Of a DNA stretch of 37,606 bases, positions 5,564 through 12,507 are shown one piece after another (the first letter of the stretch is position 1; every line of letters begins with the position of its first letter). This DNA is from a virus. The stretch spans positions 1 to 37,606 of the IMG/VR virus record IMGVR_UViG_3300024262_000010. One strand, 5' to 3'. A program made the position numbers and the translations under genes. The notes beneath the pieces were generated by a model, which saw only the letters and a program-made list of their open reading frames with translations, was not told the DNA's origin and ran no database searches.

Positions 5564-6876
5564 TAAAAAAAGGAAATAAAAACGTTTATGATGCTTCTTT
5601 AGATAGATTAAAGGTTGCATTTGACAACTTTGAAAATGTATTAATTGCTTTTTCTTGTGGTAAAGATAGTGGTGTAATGTTAAACTTAGTGTATGAATAT
5701 GCTAAAAAAAGAGATATGCTACACAAAGTAGCATTATACTATCAAGACTATGAAGCTGGATATAAATATACTGATGAGTATGCTTATAGGGTGTTTAGTG
5801 AAATAGATATACCAAAAAAATATTGGCTATGCCTACCTCATTCAGCCGCCTGTTCTGTTTCAATGTATGAGCCAAGATGGATACCTTGGGATTCAGATAA
5901 AAAAGATATATGGGTAAGGGATATGCCAGACCTAGATTGTGTTGTTAATGAAAATAATGTACCTTATGAATTTGTAAAAGGCACAAAAGGTTTTGATGCA
6001 AGGATACAATTTGCTGAATGGTTTGCAAAAGAATATGGTAAGACAGCCGTTATGATTGGACTAAGAGCAGATGAAAGTTTAACTAGGTTAGCAATATTTA
6101 CATCTAAAAATAGGACTAAGATGTATAAGCAATATAAATATACCAAGGAGGTTAATAAACTTACTTACAATTTTTACCCTATTTACGATTGGGATGTTGA
6201 GGATATTTGGGGGGCTAATTATAAGTTCGATTGGGATTACAATAAGATATATGACCTTTATTACCAAGCAGGATTAACTGTTCATCAAATGAGGGTTGCT
6301 AGTCCTTTTCATCAATGTGGTCAGAATGATTTAAAACTATATAGGGTTATAGACCCTAATACTTGGGGCAGAATGGTTGGAAGAGTTAATGGTTGTAATT
6401 TTGGAGGTATTTATGGCGGCACAAGTGGTATGGGGTGGAAAAAAATATCAAAGCCAAATCATTTTACTTGGAAGCAATATGCTGAATTTTTAATTGACAC
6501 TTTACCAAAAGACACAAAAAAAAAATTGATTAGTCATTTAGATAGATTAAAAAATACTTGGTCTGAAAAGGGTTATGGAAGAAATCCAAGAGTAATTGAA
6601 GCAATTAAAAAAGCAGGAATTACAATAGAAGAAACAGAAGAAATAAGTAACTTGTGTAAAAAAGAAGATATTTATAAAATAATAAAAATAAAGGGAGAAT
6701 GGATAGATGAAATAGATATTGAAAACGCAACACCATTTAGACATTGCCCTAACTGGAAAGCAGTTTGTATAACAATAATGAAGAACGACTTTTCATTAAC
6801 ATATATGGGGTGTTCAAGAACTAAAGACCAAAATTTAAAAAAGAAAAATGCATTAAATAAATATAAAAACAATTAA
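5560..6876 (+). CDS. ibrA: PAPS reductase/DUF3440 family protein (IbrA-like)
   Basis: A 438-residue PP-loop ATPase-fold protein of the phosphoadenosine phosphosulfate reductase superfamily. The PP-loop is FSCGKDSGV at residues 31-39 (S.GKDS), followed by the adenylyl-binding region and GLRADESL near 168. The long C-terminal part (YRVIDPNTWGRMVGRVNG, then the tail with CPNWKAVCITIMKN) is the DUF3440 region that defines IbrA-type proteins. E. coli IbrA works with IbrB, a ParB-like protein, and exactly such a gene lies two bases downstream. The fold activates substrates with ATP, and DndC, which puts sulfur into DNA, is a relative. A role in nucleic-acid modification or phage-host regulation is plausible; true sulfate assimilation is unlikely in this context. 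Confidence 0.85.
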   Translation: MIKKGNKNVYDASLDRLKVAFDNFENVLIAFSCGKDSGVMLNLVYEYAKKRDMLHKVALYYQDYEAGYKYTDEYAYRVFSEIDIPKKYWLCLPHSAACSVSMYEPRWIPWDSDKKDIWVRDMPDLDCVVNENNVPYEFVKGTKGFDARIQFAEWFAKEYGKTAVMIGLRADESLTRLAIFTSKNRTKMYKQYKYTKEVNKLTYNFYPIYDWDVEDIWGANYKFDWDYNKIYDLYYQAGLTVHQMRVASPFHQCGQNDLKLYRVIDPNTWGRMVGRVNGCNFGGIYGGTSGMGWKKISKPNHFTWKQYAEFLIDTLPKDTKKKLISHLDRLKNTWSEKGYGRNPRVIEAIKKAGITIEETEEISNLCKKEDIYKIIKIKGEWIDEIDIENATPFRHCPNWKAVCITIMKNDFSLTYMGCSRTKDQNLKKKNALNKYKNN

Positions 6877-6878
6877 TT

Positions 6879-7412
6879 ATGGAAACGAAGAACAATTATT
6901 TATCACCAGTTTACAATGTGAAAAGAATACATATTGATAAAATAAGAGCAAATGCTTATAATCCTAACGCAGTAGCTCCGCCAGAAATGAAACTACTAGA
7001 AACGTCTATCTGGGAGGATGGTTACACTATGCCTGTTGTATGTTATTATATACCAGAGGAAGATATTTATGAGATAGTTGATGGATACCATAGATACACC
7101 ACATTAAAAACTAGTAAAAGGATATTTGAGCGTGAAGAAGGTCATTTACCAGTTGCTGTGATTGAAAAGGATATGTCAAATAGAATGGCATCTACAATTA
7201 GACATAACAGGGCAAGAGGTTCTCACTCTGTTGAGTTAATGAGTAATATTGTTGCTGAATTAGTTGAGAGTGGTATGAGTGATGCTTGGATATTAAGGCA
7301 TATAGGGATGGATAAGGATGAATTATTAAGGCTTAAACAAATAACAGGAATAGCAGCATTATTTAAAGACCACGAATTTAGTGTTTGTTCTGAATTAGAT
7401 ATAAAAAAATAA
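6879..7412 (+). CDS. ibrB: ParB-like nuclease-fold protein (IbrB-like)
   Basis: A 177-residue ParB/Srx-superfamily protein. The N-terminal domain carries IHIDKIRANAYNPN (residues 17-30), the phosphate-binding motif DGYHR at 68-72 and RHNRARGSH at 108-116, with a C-terminal helical domain (residues 120-162, ending LLRLKQITGI). This combination next to a DUF3440 protein identifies the IbrB type. ParB-fold proteins may bind or hydrolyse nucleotides or cleave DNA, and DndB, partner of DndC, has a related DGQHR motif; the actual activity here is unknown. It begins two bases after the IbrA-like stop, so the pair is co-translated. A fragment homologous to its C-terminus occurs at 13177-13353. Confidence 0.85.
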   Translation: METKNNYLSPVYNVKRIHIDKIRANAYNPNAVAPPEMKLLETSIWEDGYTMPVVCYYIPEEDIYEIVDGYHRYTTLKTSKRIFEREEGHLPVAVIEKDMSNRMASTIRHNRARGSHSVELMSNIVAELVESGMSDAWILRHIGMDKDELLRLKQITGIAALFKDHEFSVCSELDIKK

Positions 7413-7416
7413 AGTT

Positions 7417-8034
7417 ATGGATTTACCAAAAAAAGATAAGTATGGAGTAAATAGGCTTTCTTACTCTCAAATATCACTATTTAAAAAAGATAAAGATAGT
7501 TTTTATAAACGATATATTATTGGTGAGGATTTTCAAACAAATGAATATATTGAGTTTGGGACTAAGGTGGGTAATGCTTTAGAAATTAACGATTATTCAA
7601 ACTTTGATTATATTGAACAAGAAACACTAAAGAAAGTAACTAGACTGGATGAATTTGAAAGACCTATATTTTTAAAGTATACAGATTTTTATTTAGTAGG
7701 ATATATAGATACTAATACTTCGGATTTGTCTGAAATAATAGATTATAAAACTGGGGGGCAAAAAAAAGAATTTCAATATATGAATGAGGAATATAATCAA
7801 TTACAAATATATGCTTTAGGCATAAAACAAGAGACAGGATTAGTACCTAAAAAAGCTAGTGTAGAGTTTATTCGAAGAGTAGGTAATCTTTATAGGGGTG
7901 AAAGATTGATGGTTGGAGATGAAGAGCCAATAAAAATTGAGGTAGATTTAAATATAAAAAAACTTCAAAATGTTTATTCAGATATATTAAATACTGCAAT
8001 AGAGATAGATAAGTTCTATAAAGAGAATAAATGA
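7417..8034 (+). CDS. PD-(D/E)XK superfamily nuclease
   Basis: A 205-residue nuclease of the Cas4/RecB-like PD-(D/E)XK group. After an N-terminal RLSYSQISLFKK (typical opening of this group) come GYID with the acidic D98, the core IIDYKTGG with D109-x-K111, and the downstream Q-motif YNQLQIYAL (Gln near 128-130). There is no iron-sulfur cysteine cluster, unlike Cas4. In phages such proteins act as exonucleases processing ends for the annealing protein, so it is a natural partner of ERF. Its position right after the IbrAB-like pair also permits a role in that cassette. It overlaps the next start by 4 nt. Confidence 0.8.
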   Translation: MDLPKKDKYGVNRLSYSQISLFKKDKDSFYKRYIIGEDFQTNEYIEFGTKVGNALEINDYSNFDYIEQETLKKVTRLDEFERPIFLKYTDFYLVGYIDTNTSDLSEIIDYKTGGQKKEFQYMNEEYNQLQIYALGIKQETGLVPKKASVEFIRRVGNLYRGERLMVGDEEPIKIEVDLNIKKLQNVYSDILNTAIEIDKFYKENK

Positions 8035-8273
8035 AAGGACTAACCCAAAAGCAAAAGCAAGATATGCAAGAACTATCAAAGAAGAACAATAGTTTAAGAT
8101 TCTTTAGAGTAGATGGAGTATGGTATGAAATGACTGGCACAAATATATTCTTAAACGGTGGAGTAAGACACGATATTAAACCCTCTTACAAAGGCTTAGA
8201 CTACATAACAGACAAGGACTATAAACAGTTAATAAAAGATAACGAACAAGAAAACAAACATTTAAAAATATAA
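8031..8273 (+). CDS. Hypothetical protein, 80 aa
   Basis: Small basic protein with a central beta-rich segment (SLRFFRVDGVWYEMTG) and a charged helical tail. No motif recognised. It starts in an ATGA overlap with the nuclease gene, so it is translated with it. Confidence 0.7.
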   Translation: MKGLTQKQKQDMQELSKKNNSLRFFRVDGVWYEMTGTNIFLNGGVRHDIKPSYKGLDYITDKDYKQLIKDNEQENKHLKI

Positions 8274-8276
8274 GTT

Positions 8277-8465
8277 ATGGCAAAGAAAAAAGCAATAGAT
8301 AAGGTAACAGTAAGCAGATTAGATATGTGTTTTAAAATGGCTAATATACAAATGCCCTTATCGCTAATTGATAAAATTATTGATATTGTAGAGTTGATTG
8401 AGGATAAAGGTGGAAAAACATCTTTAAAAGATATGAGCAAGTTAATTGATGAATGGAAAAACTAA
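8277..8465 (+). CDS. Hypothetical helical protein, 62 aa
   Basis: Short protein with a basic start (MAKKKAIDKVTV) and an amphipathic helix rich in Ile/Leu (LSLIDKIIDIVELIEDKGG). No family recognised. Its end overlaps the NinG-like gene by 13 nt. Confidence 0.65.
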   Translation: MAKKKAIDKVTVSRLDMCFKMANIQMPLSLIDKIIDIVELIEDKGGKTSLKDMSKLIDEWKN

Positions 8466-9109
8466 AAGACATTTTAATGAAATGCAAATCTTGTAAAGAA
8501 CAACACGAACCATTCAATAGCCTCGATAATTGGTGCAAGAAAATAGATTGTCAAGTAGCTAAAGGTATGTACTTGCTTGAAAAGAAAAAAGCAAAGGATA
8601 AAAAGGATTGGAATAAGCATAAGTCTAAACGATTACCAGTATTATATCCAAAGAAGTATAAAAGCCTCTTACAATCGCAAATAAACCTATTAGCACGTAA
8701 GATTGATGCTAACTTTAACTACTTGTGTATTGATTGCGGTAAGCCATACGGAAAACAAATCGATGCAGCACATCTTCATAACTCACAAGGCAATGAGAAT
8801 ATAAGATTTAATTTACACAATCTACACTCTGCTAAGTCAGATTGCAACCAGTTCAGCTCGGAACACAAAGTAGGTTATAGAATAGGGATTGAAGCAAGAT
8901 ATGGAAAGGAATATCTAAACTATATTGATAATGAATTACCTTTAGAGTATAAGTATTTAGGATTATTAGATACGGAAGTAGCTGAAAAGTTGGCAATAGT
9001 TAGAAAAATAAACCGAGAATTTGATAATATAGTAAAAGATTTAGAATTAAATTCAATAGATATGCGTAGTTATTTCAATGGTTTGATAGGTATATATAAA
9101 AATAATTAA
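8453..9109 (+). CDS. ninG: NinG/Rap-like recombination protein
   Basis: A 218-residue protein of the lambda NinG (Rap) type. It has an N-terminal pair of zinc-binding-like cysteine groups (CKSCKEQHEPF, later WCKKIDC) and, after a basic linker, the second domain with CIDCGK (C92, C95), DAAHLH (104-109) and a late SDCNQF, the family pattern of C..CGK....DA.HF. Lambda Rap is a structure-specific endonuclease acting on recombination intermediates such as Holliday junctions and D-loops. Here it closes the replication/recombination block that contains ERF and a PD-(D/E)XK nuclease. An alternative start at ATG 8477 would remove eight residues. Confidence 0.85.
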   Translation: MEKLKDILMKCKSCKEQHEPFNSLDNWCKKIDCQVAKGMYLLEKKKAKDKKDWNKHKSKRLPVLYPKKYKSLLQSQINLLARKIDANFNYLCIDCGKPYGKQIDAAHLHNSQGNENIRFNLHNLHSAKSDCNQFSSEHKVGYRIGIEARYGKEYLNYIDNELPLEYKYLGLLDTEVAEKLAIVRKINREFDNIVKDLELNSIDMRSYFNGLIGIYKNN

Positions 9110-9127
9110 AAAAAGTTTGGTAAAAGT

Positions 9128-9157
9128 TTGTGGGTATCAAAAATAGGTCTATATTTG
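9128..9157 (+). promoter_or_regulatory. Bacteroidota-type promoter for the accessory gene block
   Basis: TTG at 9128-9130 and TATATTTG at 9150-9157 are separated by 19 nt. It lies in the gap after NinG and about 30 nt before ATG 9185, and probably drives the following run of small genes. Confidence 0.8.
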
Positions 9158-9184
9158 TAAGACAATAACACTAAAACAAACGAT

Positions 9185-9442
9185 ATGACAACTACACAAT
9201 TATCAAAGAAAGTAAAATTAATGGTTAAGAGTGATTTTGGAATGACTTTTACAGAATTAAAAAAGGTTATTAAGAAAACATATACTCATCAATCTGGTTC
9301 TGACCATTTTAAAAGTAAAAATGGATATAGTGTTTTTTATACAGGCAACGATAACTATATGCAAGGTAAAAAAAATGGTGGTGGTGTAGGTTTTTATGCG
9401 TCTTTAAATGGCGTAGGTGTATGCAGGACTATAAAATTATAA
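9185..9442 (+). CDS. Hypothetical protein, 85 aa, first gene of accessory block
   Basis: Protein of 85 residues: a helical, lysine-rich N-terminal half (TQLSKKVKLMVKSDFGMTF) and a glycine-rich beta-like C-terminal half (KKNGGGVGFYASLNGVGV). No family recognised. As the first gene after a strong promoter it should be well expressed. A host-interaction role is conceivable from position alone. Confidence 0.65.
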   Translation: MTTTQLSKKVKLMVKSDFGMTFTELKKVIKKTYTHQSGSDHFKSKNGYSVFYTGNDNYMQGKKNGGGVGFYASLNGVGVCRTIKL

Positions 9443-9443
9443 T

Positions 9444-9665
9444 ATGGAAAGATTGAATTATAATATACAGGTTGGTGAAAAATACATCAATAGAATTGGT
9501 GTTGAAATGTACGTTATTAAACAAGTAAAAGATAAGTTTTTAGTAACTAATCCTGTAGGCACTTACAATGTGAAAGATTATGGGGATGGGTACTTTGTAG
9601 GTAGTAAAGGCGGGTTTGGAAACACACCTAACGGTAGAGATTTAATTAAAAAAACAAATAAATGA
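9444..9665 (+). CDS. Hypothetical beta-rich protein, 73 aa
   Basis: Small protein with alternating hydrophobic residues suggesting a small beta barrel (GEKYINRIGVEMYVIKQVKD, then GDGYFVGSKGGFG). It begins one base after the preceding stop. No motif with known function. Confidence 0.65.
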   Translation: MERLNYNIQVGEKYINRIGVEMYVIKQVKDKFLVTNPVGTYNVKDYGDGYFVGSKGGFGNTPNGRDLIKKTNK

Positions 9666-9668
9666 GTT

Positions 9669-9863
9669 ATGGATAATATAAAAAAAAGAAGGTGCCATAA
9701 TTGTAAATTTTCAGGACAACCATTTAAAATTGGAAAGTTAACGCATAATCATTGTGAAGACCCTAAAGTATATAATGAGGAAGCATTTAATAAAGAAAGT
9801 TGGTCAGCGTGGGAGACATTAAGAGTTTTTAATAACACTTGTAATAATCACGAATTTAAATAA
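9669..9863 (+). CDS. Small putative zinc-binding protein, 64 aa
   Basis: Contains CHNC near residues 9-12, HNHC near 27-30 and CNNH close to the end, a spacing compatible with one zinc site built from Cys and His. Otherwise short and polar with a WSAWETL segment. Function unknown; could be a small DNA- or protein-binding factor. Confidence 0.65.
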   Translation: MDNIKKRRCHNCKFSGQPFKIGKLTHNHCEDPKVYNEEAFNKESWSAWETLRVFNNTCNNHEFK

Positions 9864-9865
9864 AA

Positions 9866-10039
9866 ATGAAAGATAAAATAATTATGAAAAACAATTGGGT
9901 AAAGAAAACATTAAGATTAAAAGAAAAGGCTTGGAATGATTTAGAAAAACTATCTATTCAAGAAGGAACTAATAATGTTTCTCACGAGATTAGAGAAGCA
10001 GTAAAAGATAGGTTAAAGAAGAAACTAAAAAACAATTAA
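9866..10039 (+). CDS. Ribbon-helix-helix-like small protein, 57 aa
   Basis: A 57-residue ORF (ATG 9866; an internal ATG 18 bases later is also possible). The pattern KKTLRLKEKAWNDLEKLS, then a turn, then NVSHEIREAVKDRLKKKL is one short strand followed by two helices, as in Arc/CopG/MetJ ribbon-helix-helix DNA-binding proteins. It is therefore a plausible transcriptional regulator of this block, acting as a dimer. The gene fills an otherwise empty gap between its neighbours. Confidence 0.6.
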   Translation: MKDKIIMKNNWVKKTLRLKEKAWNDLEKLSIQEGTNNVSHEIREAVKDRLKKKLKNN

Positions 10040-10061
10040 AAAACAATCAAAATTAGAGATA

Positions 10062-10259
10062 ATGAATGATTTATGCGACAAACTAAAATATGCTATACAT
10101 AATGTTGTGGTGCGTTTTTTAAGCCGATTAACAATGAAAAATACAGGCAGATGCTTGTTTGTTGATAAGGTAAATGGTAGAGAGGTTTGGCTATACCTTG
10201 ACAAGTATGGAAAAGAATGGATGGCTCAAAGTAAATGGGAAATGAGGTGTGAAAGGTAA
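10062..10259 (+). CDS. Hypothetical protein, 65 aa
   Basis: Short basic protein with an N-terminal amphipathic helix (LKYAIHNVVVRFLSRLTM) and a beta-hairpin-like second half (CLFVDKVNGREVWLYLDKYG). No recognised motif. Its stop directly abuts the next ATG, consistent with an operon. Confidence 0.6.
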   Translation: MNDLCDKLKYAIHNVVVRFLSRLTMKNTGRCLFVDKVNGREVWLYLDKYGKEWMAQSKWEMRCER

Positions 10260-10538
10260 ATGCACTACAACACCAAACTAAAAGAACTAAATAATAGAGG
10301 TATGGAAGAACAACTAAATAAATTGCAAATAAGATACGACAGCATTAAAAAAAAGAATGAACAAAAACTTTTAAATAAAATATATTTTGAATTTGAGTTA
10401 GTCCATCATAACGATTACAGTGGTTGGTGTGTGTTGAATCTTAGAACATCAAGTTTAGCAACATTAAAAAGATGTTTAAACCATATTAGTAAATATAAAT
10501 TTTTAAACGAATACGACCATAATAAATTAAGCACTTAA
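10260..10538 (+). CDS. Hypothetical protein, 92 aa
   Basis: Protein of 92 residues: a helical N-terminal half (MEEQLNKLQIRYDSIKKKNE) likely forming a coiled coil, then a beta-alpha segment (EFELVHHNDYSGWCVLNL). No family recognised. It begins at the base after the preceding stop. Confidence 0.6.
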   Translation: MHYNTKLKELNNRGMEEQLNKLQIRYDSIKKKNEQKLLNKIYFEFELVHHNDYSGWCVLNLRTSSLATLKRCLNHISKYKFLNEYDHNKLST

Positions 10539-10549
10539 AACAATAAACA

Positions 10550-10870
10550 ATGAAACATCAAAAGAAAGGAGATAAAACAATTGGTATTTTTAACGCCAAA
10601 AAATCAAAAAGAGAATTAAATAGAATTAATAATAAAAAACTAAATAAAATGGAAGTAATAAATGAAGTTTGTAAAAAAATATTGACAATTACAGATAAAG
10701 AGGTTAGTGAGTTGAGAGAAGTGGCAAAAGGACAAGAAGAATATCATAATCCTTTAAAGATGGGTACAACAATAAAGCAGCATAAGTTAGGTGAGTATAA
10801 CAAACAAGTTTTGGACAAGGTTTTAGAGCTAAAAGAATTGCTTATTAGTGGTGCGGAAATCTGTAAATAA
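10550..10870 (+). CDS. Hypothetical protein, 106 aa
   Basis: Highly basic first third (KSKRELNRINNKKLNKMEV) followed by helical segments with ITDKEVSELREVAKGQEEY. The second methionine at residue 34 could be the true start, giving a 73-residue acidic/helical protein. No motif recognised. Confidence 0.6.
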   Translation: MKHQKKGDKTIGIFNAKKSKRELNRINNKKLNKMEVINEVCKKILTITDKEVSELREVAKGQEEYHNPLKMGTTIKQHKLGEYNKQVLDKVLELKELLISGAEICK

Positions 10871-10881
10871 ACTTTAAAACA

Positions 10882-11085
10882 ATGGAAGGAAAAACACTAA
10901 ATACAATAACAATGGAAAATAAAAGTAAATCAAATTTAGAGTATCAATTTGTAGTAATACTACAAGGTATTCAAAACGAAATTAATAATGCAGAACAACC
11001 AAACGATATTGATTGTAATAGTTTAATTGAGAGCTTGGAAGGTATAAAAGAAATTCAAGTAGCATTAAATACATTAACAAACTAA
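10882..11085 (+). CDS. Hypothetical protein, 67 aa
   Basis: Small acidic helical protein (residues 18-35 YQFVVILQGIQNEI; C-terminal IESLEGIKEIQVAL). A second ATG at residue 11 is possible. No recognised family; part of the small-gene operon by spacing. Confidence 0.6.
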   Translation: MEGKTLNTITMENKSKSNLEYQFVVILQGIQNEINNAEQPNDIDCNSLIESLEGIKEIQVALNTLTN

Positions 11086-11089
11086 ACAG

Positions 11090-11542
11090 ATGAAAGAAAC
11101 AATAAAGGCAAAAGATATAGTTATGGAGAAATTAAAACTTGAACACTTAGCACCTTATTTATCTTATGGGTTGAAATTTTATAGTGAAAAATTGAGCAGT
11201 AGAGAGGTGCAAATATGGGGAATGACTACGCAAACAAATTTAGATGACGTTTTAGCCTTTCAAAATAAACCAATACTACGACCATTAAGCGACTTGACAA
11301 AAGATGAAAAATATCTTAATGTATTAAGAAATTTATTTGTAGAAAACTTAATAGTATGTAGTAAAGGTCAGATTTATTTAGACCAAGAAACTGGAGGTGT
11401 TCAATTAAATGTAATTGAAATATCTAATATAGTTAATAAGTTGTATGAATTTCACTTTGACGTTTTTGGTTTAATAGAAAAAGGTTTAGCAATAGACATT
11501 AACACTTTAACAAACGAAGAACTAACAATTAAAACAGATTAA
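11090..11542 (+). CDS. Conserved hypothetical phage protein, 150 aa
   Basis: Protein of 150 residues. The segments LEHLAPYLSYGLKFY and KPILRPLSDLTKDEKYL match a hypothetical family that I recall from many Bacteroidota phages and prophages, with no known function. It is soluble and mixed alpha/beta, without cysteine clusters. It is the largest member of the accessory run. Confidence 0.75.
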   Translation: MKETIKAKDIVMEKLKLEHLAPYLSYGLKFYSEKLSSREVQIWGMTTQTNLDDVLAFQNKPILRPLSDLTKDEKYLNVLRNLFVENLIVCSKGQIYLDQETGGVQLNVIEISNIVNKLYEFHFDVFGLIEKGLAIDINTLTNEELTIKTD

Positions 11543-11544
11543 TT

Positions 11545-11727
11545 ATGACAAAGAAAAAAAAGGTTGAGATTATTAGTAATTGTGAAGAAGTTACAACGGC
11601 TGTTAAAATATTAATCTCTTTAATGGATGAGTCTGAAATAGAAAACTTTGTTAGTATTGATTATGAAGCATTAGGGAATAAATATAGGTTAGAGTTTAGC
11701 AAATTAAAACAACAATCAAAAGATTAA
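11545..11727 (+). CDS. Hypothetical protein, 60 aa
   Basis: Small acidic protein with a helix (VTTAVKILISLMDESEIENF) and a lysine-rich start. Starts two bases after the preceding stop following TTAATT. No motif recognised. Confidence 0.6.
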   Translation: MTKKKKVEIISNCEEVTTAVKILISLMDESEIENFVSIDYEALGNKYRLEFSKLKQQSKD

Positions 11728-11729
11728 TT

Positions 11730-11987
11730 ATGAAGATACTATTAATGACAATTTCTTTTTATGCTCTTTTAACAACTATGACAGCATACGAATCAATAAA
11801 AAATAATAACATCATTGAAGAAAAACTTATAGAAAAATCGGATTCAATTGAAGTTTCAAGGCAATTGATCTTAAATTTAGATTTATGCAATATCAGACTT
11901 TCTGAAATATGCGACAAATTTCAAAGTAGTAAGAATTTCAAAGACAACGATAGTTTATATTTAGAATTAATTGATAATGTGAATTAA
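11730..11987 (+). CDS. Small membrane-anchored or exported protein, 85 aa
   Basis: The N-terminus MKILLMTISFYALLTTMTA is a signal peptide or membrane anchor (cleavage possible after MTA). The remaining 65 residues are helical and acidic with two cysteines (C51 and C59, in LDLCNIRLSEIC). The topology of an N-terminal hydrophobic segment plus a short periplasmic helix is compatible with an envelope-acting protein. Last gene of the accessory run. Confidence 0.6.
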   Translation: MKILLMTISFYALLTTMTAYESIKNNNIIEEKLIEKSDSIEVSRQLILNLDLCNIRLSEICDKFQSSKNFKDNDSLYLELIDNVN

Positions 11988-11997
11988 AAAAAAATGT

Positions 11998-12005
11998 TAT
12001 ATTTG
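11998..12005 (+). promoter_or_regulatory. Probable -7 promoter element (TATATTTG)
   Basis: TATATTTG in the gap between 11987 and 12029. The nearest TTG (11971-11973) is 24 nt away, slightly beyond the usual range, so only the -7 element is convincing. It would drive the block at 12029-13742. Confidence 0.55.
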
Positions 12006-12028
12006 TCTTGTAACAGATAAAAAATAAC

Positions 12029-12310
12029 ATGAGCATTATATCAATAATCGAGGGAAATTTAAGGTACGCTTTCAATATTCGGTCAACTATAATGGTTTAC
12101 AGAGAGGAGGAATACTGTATGAATTGTCCAATTGCTCATACTAACGGAAAGTACACAGGTCAATGTAATAAAGAATTAGGTGGCTGTGGATGTGGCGTTG
12201 GTGCAAAAACATCTCAAAACAAGGATGTTTGTCCTAAAGGATTTTGGGGTAGTAATTGGTTTAAGCCCGAATTATTCAAAGAATTTTTAAACGAAGAAAA
12301 TGGCAAGTAG
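12029..12310 (+). CDS. Cys-rich conserved phage protein, 93 aa
   Basis: Protein of 93 residues with a cysteine-rich core: CMNCPIAH, GQCNKELGGCGCGVGAKT and VCPKGFWG. This resembles a family of phage proteins with C..CP...C...GCGC...KT....CP.G.W whose function I do not know; a structural zinc site is likely. The N-terminal helix (IIEGNLRYAFNIRSTI) fits the full-length family, so I prefer ATG 12029 even though an in-frame ATG at 12119 has an AGGAGG 8-9 nt upstream. It overlaps the SEC-C gene by 11 nt. Confidence 0.75.
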   Translation: MSIISIIEGNLRYAFNIRSTIMVYREEEYCMNCPIAHTNGKYTGQCNKELGGCGCGVGAKTSQNKDVCPKGFWGSNWFKPELFKEFLNEENGK

Positions 12311-12506
12311 TAAAAGACGTGGAAAACAAGCGTATCTTCCACAGGAAAATGAGTATAAACCACAGTTCAATTCTAAAGGTCAATTTAGTGGTTTAAAAAG
12401 ACATTATCTTAAATTTGAGCCTAATGGTCAATGTCCATGTAATAGTGGCTTAAAGTACAAGAAATGCTGTAAAGGAAAAAAGGAATATTTTATTAAAGAT
12501 AAATAA
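12300..12506 (+). CDS. SEC-C motif mini-protein
   Basis: A 68-residue protein that is little more than a basic N-terminal tail (SSKRRGKQAYL) and a C-terminal SEC-C zinc-binding motif, CPCNSGLKYKKCC at residues 45-57 (C45, C47, C56, C57). SEC-C motifs, named after SecA, bind zinc and mediate protein-protein contacts. Stand-alone phage versions have no defined role. It overlaps its upstream neighbour and lies one base before the ParB-like gene, placing it in the pre-terminase group. Confidence 0.75.
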   Translation: MASSKRRGKQAYLPQENEYKPQFNSKGQFSGLKRHYLKFEPNGQCPCNSGLKYKKCCKGKKEYFIKDK

Positions 12507-12507
12507 C

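Noticed and set aside
5560-6876. Phage-encoded sulfate assimilation (true PAPS reductase)
   Set aside because: The DUF3440 extension and the adjacent ParB-like gene point to the IbrA type, and no other sulfur-assimilation gene is present.
12119-12310. Shorter start for the Cys-rich protein at ATG 12119, preceded by AGGAGG
   Set aside because: The N-terminal helix before it fits the full-length family as I recall it, and the promoter lies just before ATG 12029; the AGGAGG encodes Arg-Glu residues of the protein.
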